DNA from: Pardosa pseudoannulata
Lineage: Eukaryota > Arthropoda > Arachnida > Araneae > Lycosidae
Direction of reading: 5' to 3'
NCBI GenBank assembly: GCA_032207245.1
Contig: CM063509.1
Span: 63,519,844-63,583,843, forward strand
DNA length: 64,000 nucleotides
Positions 37,266-48,500 of the stretch are shown one piece after another. A model generated the notes under the pieces. That model searched no databases, was not told where the DNA came from, and worked only from the letters and a program-made list of their open reading frames with translations. The position numbers and the translations under genes are program-made. Every line of letters starts with the position of its first letter. The first letter of the stretch is position 1.

Positions 37266-37945
37266 CTGTTTTTTTTTAATTTCTATTAATATGGAGTATT
37301 TAACATAAAAATATGTAAAAAAGATCAAAATTTATTCACAAATTTCCTGCCTTTTACTCCAGCAGAATAACATGAAATATGCAATCAACACTTTTATAAT
37401 ATCAAGTAGTTAGCAGAGTACAATAAGTATCTTCTCTCAAGAATAAATTTTATAAGTATTTTCAGCATCTTCTGAAATTATGCATGGTAATGAGAAAAGG
37501 GAAATAAATTATCAAATAAATTTTAATTAGTAACCAATAACTGAAATTTTACATTTTTTAACATTATCATTTCTCCCCAAGTTTTCTCAGTTTTTTAAGT
37601 CTTTCAAACTTTTTAAGTTTTCCAGGTCCTGTAACAACTCTGATAAATAAAATCATAAAAATTTATAATAAAAAGTTTGGGAAAATGGATTTACCAACTT
37701 ACAGTTAAATGGTTTTACAGTGTTTCTAGGTCACAAGAATGTAAAACAATTTTAAATCATTTATTGCAAATTTTATTGAAAAAAAAATTCTTGGTTATGA
37801 ATACTGGAAATAATTTTAATAGTTCCATAAGATATCATCATGTCTGCTAAAAATTTAAACATATGGCCCAGTACAAAGTTTCACATTTATTATTTTTTTA
37901 AGTACAAAGAATAATCACAGAATATAATAAAATGTGTCTGTAATT
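37266..37945. other. AT-rich spacer
   Basis: Nothing recognised. Confidence 0.4.
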
Positions 37946-37949
37946 AATT

Positions 37950-38621
37950 TGGACTGCACGAGCAGTGTTCAGCCTTGATATCGGCAAAATAGACCCCTTC
38001 TACACGGCGTTCCTTAGGGGGAAACAAAAAGCCAGCTGGCAAAGGGGGGCTTATAAGGTTATTCAGATGTGCTGGTTTGTGTTTTTGCAGGCTGGCAGTC
38101 CATCTGGAAGGGAGGACTCCTCTATTCGGCAGGGATCAAGTTTCAAGAATACTGAACCCCACTTGAAGAAAGGAAAGAAGATCTGCAAGAGGGCAGTGAG
38201 AGTTCAGCTCATAGAGTCGACACAGAGTCTGCAACTTGGAGCCATCTCTTTGTTTTACAGCGAGCTCGAATTAATCCTTTTTGATTACAGAATAGGATCT
38301 GAGGCTCAGAACTATGTTTATTTTGTTATACACTTTAATTTTTGTTAAGTTTTGTAAATAAATGTTATTTGTTGTCCTAAAAGTTTTCAGAGGTGATTTT
38401 ATGCATCCCAGCAGTAATCTACGAACATACCTGCCCCAGTAAAGTAGGCAATCAGGTGCCACGCAAGTATAGCACCCCAGAACAGGGTGATATTACAATG
38501 TGGCCCCTGGAGTTGGGTAGTTATTACAGTGTCAGTAGCAACTAATCCACATCTATTGATGCAGTTTTTCTCCTTATCACATCTCATCATGTGGAATCAT
38601 AACTCACGTGGAAAGGGTTAA
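37950..38621. repeat. Unclassified GC-richer repeat; possible LTR or piggyBac end
   Basis: Richer in GC than its surroundings, with a 127-codon open frame (37965-38348) of no known family. It shows LTR-like signs on the plus strand: TTATAAGG near 38050, AATAAATG near 38358, then TTACAATGTGGCCCC that could be an LTR end and primer site. The right border GTGGAAAGGGTTAA resembles a piggyBac end. I could not find the partner end for either reading. Confidence 0.35.
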
Positions 38622-38818
38622 TAAAACAGTCTCTGTAGAAAAAATATTGAAGTTAGTATGTGAATTATGTTTTAAATTATTTGAAAATAAGATGAAATAT
38701 AATATTCATATTTTTAAAATAAAAGTTTGGCCCTTTAATAGATTATGGAACAATCAAACTGTCTGAAAAATAGAAAAAAATAATTATCTTAGAAGCTTAA
38801 TACAGAGGTATGTAACAC

Positions 38819-38824
38819 TTTATT
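38819..38824 (-). terminator. Candidate poly(A) signal of C1D
   Basis: AATAAA on the minus strand, about 45 bp after the C1D stop codon. Confidence 0.5.
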
Positions 38825-38867
38825 ACAGAAATATATACAACATTGCACAAGCTTTGTCTACAAACAA

Positions 38868-38965
38868 TTAATGCCGCCGTCTTTTTCTCTCTGAGTTTTC
38901 ACCTTGAGATCTAGATCTCCCAGACATGACTTGGACACCAGACTCATTTGAACCTGAAGCTACAT
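38868..38965 (-). CDS. C1D: C1D exon 5 (basic tail, stop)
   Basis: Acceptor tttctag. Encodes a Ser/Gly/Arg-rich tail ([19 protein letters not shown]) and TAA. A minus-strand AATAAA lies at 38824-38819, about 45 bp past the stop. Confidence 0.88.
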
Positions 38966-41900
38966 CTAGAAAAACAAAATGTTAATTTAAAAGAGAAAAA
39001 AATACATAAATTTCTATCAATATGATTTTTATTAATCACGTATAATACACACTAATGCAAACTATTCACTTTTATTCATTTAAATTTTACATATAATCTA
39101 TCTTTTCTTTTTAGAAGCAAGCATGCTCAAAAGAACTGAAGCCTACAGGGCTATTCATAATCTCCTCTGGTGTTTCAGAAATATATAGTAAGATGAATTC
39201 CTTATCTGATCTGGTATTTGCCAAGTGGCCATCAATAACTAGTTGCTGTAACATTATTGATTTTACAGTTAGTAACACTATTACTCCTAGCTACAGAATA
39301 AATTGGAAAAAAAGAAGTAAAAGATAAAATAAAAACAATAGACTAATTGATCTAGAATCAATTTGCCTGCCTACAACTTTTTCAAGTTGAATCTAAATTA
39401 CTGCATAAAATTTCATTGCGATTCATCCATACATTTTTGAGAGCATAATGAGTAAAACAGAGTCACATATATACAGAGAGGAAATTTACATACAGAAAGG
39501 TGTACATTGAAATTACATAGGTGCCAACCTTGAAGAAAGAAAATTAGGGAGATTTTTAAATGCACACTATTTACAACAAAACACCTACAAGAAGTACAGC
39601 CACCAAAGCACAGATTATTAGTAAAACTTTATACCTAAAAACTTACCCAGACAATGCCAGGCAACAATGCTAGTTACAAATATATGTACTACATTTCTAA
39701 ATAGGATTTTTTTTTTATAATTCATTTATATCTTAATGCAAAATATATTTAAAACCCATTATGAACAATGTTACCTTCAGATAAATTACTATTAGCAAAA
39801 TTCCAAATTAGCTGGCATTTTTTGCACATTGTATAATATAAAAGTAACACATATGAACTACCATTTACTACCAATTTGTACTGTTAATACCCATTACTAT
39901 ATCATATCAAGTGATAAGATAGACAGTAGAAATTCTAAAACTGACTGTTCTTTTTTTTTCCCCGCAGTATAAAAGTAGCATGTCCAAAATTATTTCTATG
40001 ATAAACCATATGGATTTGCATAAAAAACAAACACACAAACAATATCTTTTACATAATATGTTGATAACAAAGCTTTCCTTAAGTTAAAATTGTAACATAT
40101 GTATAACTTGCATCTCCAATCCTCACCAAAAATTATATAATTTTTTCTTTTTAAATAAAATATAGCAAAAGTACTAAAAGTAACTACTTACTCTCTGAAT
40201 CTTTTGGTTCCCACAATGCATTCCGCACAAATCTGCCAGCTGCTCCTTGGTCTAATTTTGGTGCTTTTTCTTTATCTTCTATTTCTTTAATTCGCAACAT
40301 AAAACTTTTATACCTTTCCTGAAATATATAAATATATTTAAATTTTTTAATATCATATTCTTCTTGAATATATTTTGGCTGGAATCATATTGATACACAT
40401 ATATATACACCCAAAATATAAGCAATATGTACTTTCATTACCCTGAAAGGGTTTATTTCACAGTAGTTATAGAGATTTTCAATATCAGCAGTAATCTAAA
40501 TCTTTGAGTGAATTTTTATGATATCTATAACATTTTCTAGAAGATTATACTTTAAGGGAGAAGAGAAAATATTCATAAAAGGAGCCTTATTATTAAAATT
40601 TATGTTCTATCAAAGACATAATATATAATGACTACAATACATTTATAACAGATTGTTGCTTTCTTCTAAACATTTATAATAAAATAAAAAGGGTATGTGT
40701 TAGCCTAATAATTACTTTATTCTCATCACTTACTCAGCATAATTTAAGTTAATTGGTTAAAGTCTAATCTCTAGTTAAATGTGAGCGTTAACTGAAATTC
40801 CATTTATATTTAACTGTGTTTTTCAAACAACATAGTTAAGAAGATAAAGAGTATATGCAAATGTTATAAGTCAGTCATGCAACTGATGGGTGTTGCCCAT
40901 TTTGCCAGATATAAGGCATGTGCAGTTGCCATCAGTTGTGGCGGGCGATTACACTTCCAGTTGTCAAAGCATGCCAGATTTTTATTTTCTTTTTTAGCCA
41001 CCCAGTGTGTTTTAGCTTATTTCATTAAATTTTTTTTCTATTCGCTTTTACTTAACTTTAATTTTTTGTTCAAATATTCTTTTATACTAAATAAACAGTA
41101 TTTATTATTTTTTAAATGTTGTATTTATTTTTACTGACTCTGCTAAGGCTTGCTTTCACATTTAGTTCTGTCATAAACCCTCCTTTGCTGACAGTATTAG
41201 ATGGACTAATAACTTAAAACACCTGGCCAGAAAAAGCAATCTACTAAATTGCTAGAAGTCCATATTATAACTAGCTGATCAGTCAATAGTGGGAATGTTC
41301 ATCCTAGCAGATAGTTTCGAAACCAAATAAAGCTAGTGTTTCTTTTTCAATGTGACTATAGTTCTTATCTGCTTTGGTCCATGACCAGGAAGCAAAGGCT
41401 ATGAGGTAATCACCAGCTTTGGCTTCATGGGATAGCATAGCCCCTAATCCATAAGACCTGGCATTGCAAGCTAACACAACTTCTTTTGTGTTATCAAAAT
41501 GCATCAACAAGGATGAGTTCTGTAATGCTTCCTTGAGTTTAATAAAAGCTTTTTTTTTTCGCTGTGCTCTCCATTTCTTGGTTTGTTTGCAGTGTAAGAG
41601 CTCATATAATGGAGCTAAAAGGGTGCTCATACTGGGAAGAAACTTTGTATAATAAGTAACTAGTCCCAAGAAGGAACATAACTGATCCACATTCTTTGGG
41701 TCAGATGCTGTGACGACCGTTTCCATTTCAGATTCTACTGAATGGAATCTGTGCTTGTCAATTACATGGCCAAGGTAAGTCTACCGATGTTTTTAAAAAC
41801 TCACATTTATCTTTATGTAACTTCATACCAGCTTCTTGCAATCGTATTAGAACTGCAGTCAGGTTTTTCGAATGCTCTTGTTCATTTTTTCCTGAAACTA

Positions 41901-44900
41901 GTACATTATCTAGATAACAGGTAGCTTCTTTTAATCTTTGGAGAATTTTATCAATTTCTCTCAGGAACACAGAAGGGCAGAAGCTACCCCAAAAGGCAAT
42001 CTGATGTAATAGAACAAGCCTTTATGGGTATTTATCACTACCAGATTTTTAGAATCTTCATCTAACTACAACTGGCAGTAGGCATCTCAGAGGTCTAATT
42101 TTGAAAATGAACTTCCACCAGATAACTGAGCAAAAAAATTTTTAATATTCAGAAGTGGAAACTGCTCTAATTCTGTAAATTTGTTGGTAGTTAGTTTAAA
42201 TTTTAATGCGGCCATCATGTTTCACCACAGGAACAAATGGTGCAGCTGATTATGCTGTTTAATATAATAATGCCTTTATAAGGCATTTCCTTATCAACTT
42301 TATCCTTTGCATATCGGACTGGACATGCCTTAACGAACTTAAGAGATACTGAATCTTTCTTTTCATGTACCTTAACATTTCTTACTAATCATGATGCAGG
42401 AGAAAATAAATCTTTAAAATTTCTTAATAGGCTTTCAACAGTTAATTCTGAGATTGGTACACTATTTATATCATAAGAATGGCATGAATTCTTAAAAGCT
42501 GACATTAACTGTAATGAATATATCCAATTGCAGCCTGCTAAATTTATGCTGCTCTGCTTTAGAGAAGCTTTTGTTTTAAATACAACATTAACTTGAGTCA
42601 TGCCCATGACATCTATAGGGTGCTCAGTGTACGAATTCAACTTGATTGTAATTGACTCCAGTGGAGGAAAACATTTTTTTTACAGTGTTTTAAAAACACT
42701 TAAAGGCATCAATGATAAAAGAGCACCTGAATTCACTCCCAAAGTGAGAGGTTTACCTTCCATTAAGCATTCTACTCTAATTGGGGGCAGAGCTTCTCCC
42801 ATCTCTAACATGTTGTATAACTCAATACATTTCAGGAACACTAGTATGTTTCCTCAGCTTGCATACTGTGTACTTTCTCAGTTTTCACTTTCTATTTTGA
42901 ATGGCACATTTATTGCGATGTGGCTAACTTTCTAGCAGCTGTGACATGTCATTTTAATCTGTATTAACTTGATTGGTGAGTTTCACCACAGCAGATGCAT
43001 CGCTCAGTGAATTTTTCTTCATTCTGTCCAATAACATCCCCAGATTGCTTGTATCCAATGCTGCTACTTCCATTGTTTACAGTGATCACTGTGGCTCTTG
43101 TGAGTGTTAGCTGGTTCTTGGCTAAAAGTTTCTGCTGGATTCCATCATCCTGGATGCTACAGAGGATCCAATCTTGTAACATTTGGTCCAATGATGTTCT
43201 AGTTGTAGTTTTTTACTAAACTCCTCAGCTCAGCTATGAAATTAGCCAGGGATTCACCTGGCCACCATACGCGGCTGTTGAACTTGAACCACTCCACTAT
43301 TTCAGATAGAGCAGGGTCAAAATGAACATTCAGCACTTCAATTATCTGCTCAAACATTGTTGTAGTTGGAGCCTCAGGAGAAAGTAAATCCCTCAATAGT
43401 GCATACATACTTGGACTGACAAATGTCAGGAAAATCGCTCTATGCTGATAAGCATTCATGATCCAGTTTGTGATGAAAAACTACTCCGGCTGTTCTATAT
43501 GCAAAATCTATGATTCAGTTGTTGAAATAATCAAATTAAGGCAAGAAGTGCACCTTTTTTTTATGACAAACACTGAGAGGGTGAAAGAACAATTTTATTC
43601 ATAGTGGTTCATTGTAATTTAGAAACAGTGACCAAGTAGAAGACCCCCAAGCTTGGGTACCACCCTCAGCCCATACTTAAATACATGGCAGGTCATACTA
43701 TTGGTCAACTAAATTGTTTGAGAACCAGGAGATCATTGTGACCATGAGCCTATTTTAAGTACCACAGCCACTCTTAATGAACATGCCAGATCTTAAGCCA
43801 ACTTGAGTCACGAACTTGTAAATTGTCAGTTAGGAGATCACTGTCTTTGCTGACTGAGCTAACATGGCCCATAATAAATTAGTTATGAGTATTAATACAG
43901 TTTGCTAATACCTTAATGGGATTCCACAATTATATAATACACTTAATAAAAAAATTAAACCAGAGTAAATAACAACGCAGAAACACAAAGGGAAACATAA
44001 CATTTTAAATACTCTTCTTTCTATAATATAACACCCTATATCTTTAGTTTCAAAATTTTTATCTTCCATGATATTTCTATTACATAATTTTTGTATTATA
44101 TGAATAATTTTTTTTGAAAATGTTTTGAAATTATACATATAACCCTATTTTTAAAGACATTTATTCAAAAAAAAAAAATTGTATTTTTGATAAAAAATTA
44201 AAGAATATATATTATTAGAGACATTTTTTATAATAGATAAAAAGGTAAATACAAAGGTACACACCTTTATAAACAAGGAAAATGAGGAAAGAATACACTA
44301 AATATTAACAGAAAAGCTAAGCAACTGTTGTAAGTAGTAAGAATGTTTTTACATATGAAGACAGGACACAAAATCTAATGATATTAAATATAAGCTTTAA
44401 GTATAATAATAAGATTAAAGAAATATTAATAAATTCTAATAATATTAGACTAGGTACAAAGCAAATACTTAAAAGAAAAAAACCCAGGAAGAAACACATA
44501 CAATGTTTTAACTAGATAAATAAATGCTCAAGCCTTACCAGCTCTGATTTAATTTTATGTTCTTTCGGGTTAACACCAATTGTATTCAAATACACTGCAA
44601 AGAGGAAAAAAAAATTATAAAACATATGTATGGAAATAATTATCTGAAAGAGATTATCAAACTGACTGAAATACTTAACCATTTCTTATTATAAAGCATT
44701 AATCACACTTTTGAATTTGGCATACACATATTAAACATAACTGCTAATAAGGTACACATGATATATATCAGGTTTGTTAGGTTTTTGAAATGTGACAAAC
44801 AATGGTTTTATCCATCACGTCAAAAACCTAGCAGTCAAAAAACAGCAAAAACTTTATTTTGTGTTATATGCTATTGCAATAAAATTATGTAACCACCAGC

Positions 44901-45537
44901 CATTGAATTATACATTAGTTATTGTTAATTACTCAACTATTTAAATACTTTCCCATAATACTATTTTACAATGAACAATTTAAAGTTTAATTATTTTATT
45001 ACTAATTAACAACAATTTATTAACTATTTACAATAGACAAATCAGTATGCTAGAGCAATTATTTTTACCAGTATAGAAGAATAGAGTCCAGAAACATGTC
45101 TGATTTAAATTTTTTAAAAAAAGTTTCATGTTCAAGTATAATTATATAAATCTAAAACTTCAAAATTAATTAAGTATTCATAAATGTTCAAAATTGTCAA
45201 TGTATTATTCAACACTTTATCCTTATATTGATGGGCATCTCAAAAAGACCAAATTTTGCCTGACTTTTAAAGTCAAATCAAAAGACTAAATTGGGTTACT
45301 TTTAATTGTACTCCAATAAATATTAATTGCAATCTATGTTTAAATTCTAATTAATACTTAATGGTGCAATTAAAAGTAATTGATGATTACCTTTAATTGT
45401 ATAAAATATAATTACTTTAATGACATAGAATACCATTCAAAGTAATCAGTTACTTTCAATTGTATTTTATGTTTTAAAGAACATACCAAAAATGTGATTT
45501 TGACAGTTTAATCTGATTAAAACATGGTTTAAATACC

Positions 45538-45592
<55 letters not shown>

Positions 45593-48500
45593 CATATATC
45601 TAAGCAGAATATGCTAAAATCTAAAGGTAGGTTATCTCACTCCAGTAAGAATTTTTTTAAATAAACATGAGTGTACAGTAAAGGGAGGGAATTTTTGGTT
45701 TGGTTTGGAGTGCTACGGTCTACTTTTTGCAACACGAGGGCTAATGAGACTGGGACCTGCAGCTTAAAGCCGATTTCGAATGGCTATGAACATCCATGCC
45801 ACTATGGGATTCGAACCCACGAACTCCGGTACCGAAGGCCAGCACTCTAACCAATCAGCCATCGTTCGGCTCAAGGGAGGGAGTTTGCTGGTGAATGTAC
45901 GAAATTTCTTAATTACAATGTAATGAAGTACTTGTTTTAGTGATTAAATATTAAAAAAGTATGATATTGTATAATTAGAATAACATCTATGTATATATAT
46001 AATAGAACTATAACACTTATGCCTGTCTATCTTTTCTTAGAACATCATTCAAGAACCAGTAAATCAGTTTGCTTTGGAGGATTTTATAGGATCTGGAGTA
46101 ACATATAAAATTCATTGCAATTGATTCATTAGAAAGAAAGATATACTAATATGACATTTTAATTTAAAAAGCTCTTCTTTACTTGAACCAGAAATGTCTG
46201 AGGTTCTCCCCTCCCAAATACATTGAAGCAAATGAAATATTCCTTTACAGTAGTGATGAACACCACAGAAATGCAGGTTTGGTTTGGTCTGGTTTGTAGT
46301 GCTATGGTTTACTTTTTGCAACATGAGGGCTAATGAGACCGGGACCTACAGCTTAAAGCCGATTCCGAAAGGCTACGAATGCCCATGCCTCAGTAGAATT
46401 CAAACCCATGAACTCCGATTCCAAAGGCCAGCATCCTAACCAATCGGCCATCATTCAGCACAGAAATGCAGGACGGTATCTCTTTGGTGAGCAAAGTCTA
46501 TATTGTAACATATGCTTGTCTCAGTTTTATAATATAACTTTCATTGCCATAGCAACACAATATAAGGTTTCACACACTTTCAGCTAGTGAAATGTGATAT
46601 TTCATTTCTCCTCACAGTGGAAGTTGTCATTGTGAAAGCAATAAATAAAGTTATAAATGCATTAAAACAAGTTAATTATTCCTTTACCATAATGATGAAT
46701 ACTGCAGAAATACAGGAAGTTATTTCTTTAGTGTGTGAAGGCAATACTGTAATATATGCATCATTGCAATGTATGCTGGCTTCACTTTCTCTATCCAACT
46801 AACCTACCATTGTCACAGCAATACAAACTATAAGGTTTTGCCTGCTTTTGGTAAAGACTAATGAAATGCACCTAAATTTTCTTCAGAAATGCCCTTTTCT
46901 AATTTGAATGATTGAAATTAACAAACGAATTGGTAAGTTTACACACAACTACTATTTATGCTACAGATATTCATTGGGCTTCACAGCTATCCTGGAATAT
47001 ACACACTAAATATATACATAATTCAGTGTGGCATCCTTCGGCTAGGTGTTAAGCCTCCTTACATCTCCAGATCTATTTTTTTTCTATACTCTGTTTAGAA
47101 AAGAAAGTTTTAATTGGCTATGTCATTTTAAATAAAGTGAACTGAAAAAAATCAAATAAACAGACATATACAAATTTATATTAATTCTTTTTTACATTAT
47201 ATTTATTTTACTAACAGCAAGTGAATTTTATGACCACATTTTGGTACCAAATTTGGCAATGTGGTAACATTATTTGTACCTATTTTAGGTCAACAGTCAA
47301 TAATATAAATGCATGCTTTACAATAATCATATATTGTTTCAATACATTATTCGAGATCTTTTAAATAATTATAAGAATATATACTTACTCCAAAATAATG
47401 AATTTAGTGCATAGCCATATGTCAAATTAAGTCGAGCACGATCTAAGGGATTTAACTATAAAGAAAATAAGCAAAATGTATTGCAGTATACTATACATCA
47501 TTATATAATTATTTATAAACTTACTTAATATTACATAATGGGATTTTGTGATATCAGAAATTTGATATTGAATATATATCCAAATTAATATTGATATATC
47601 ATAATACTAATTGAAACAAGGAATGAATAGACATCACTATTTTTCAAAAACTACCAGTAACTAGATATTCACCACAAATACCAGCATCCAATATTAGGAT
47701 ATCAATGAGCAAGAAGCAGAAGAAGTTTATATATCTCAATGAGCAAGAATTGAGATATATAAACATGAGCAAGTGTCACTGGCTATTGTGATTAAACAGT
47801 GAATACAAATATCTTTGATATATCCCCAATCAGGGTTGGCATGATTTAAATCAGTTGATTTTTTTTTTTTAAATCATTGATTTAAATAATTTTTTTTCAC
47901 TTCTTTTAAAACCTATTTTCCAAAGACAGGGGAATTGGGAATCAGTCAGCAGAGTAATACCAATAAGTAAATGTCAATAGATAGCATGTGCTTTTCAAAA
48001 ATTTAGGGGTTGTCATCAAAATGTATGTAGTAGGGGTAGTTCAATGATTGATTATGACTGGTGGAATTCATTTTATGTAATAGGAGGTAAAGAGAGTATT
48101 GCAGAACTTGAAATCCAGTTTGTCTATCAAATAACAACAGCCGTGGCTTCATCTGTTGGAATGGAAAGGCAGTTTTCTTCTTTTGGTATTGTTCATTCTA
48201 ACCTTCATAACCAATTAGGAGTGGATAAAGCATCAAAACTAAAGTTTTTATTGAAATAAATCCATAATTCGGTGCTTAAAAAATATTGAAATAATTGTGA
48301 TTTTTTTTTTTAAATAAATAGTTTGTATTAAAAGAATATTTAATTTGTTCTTTAAATTTACATCTTATTTAGTTTGCACTGTCCAACTACAAAATAATGG
48401 AATGTATTTAGATTAAAATTTATATATTTAATTTTAGGTAATCAGTGTGTAGAATATACTACATAGGTAAGATGTTACTTTTTATAACAAACTATTCTAT

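Noticed and set aside
37965..38348. 127-codon open frame as a new gene
   Set aside because: No family motif, and it sits in a block that looks like a repeat; kept only as an unclassified feature.
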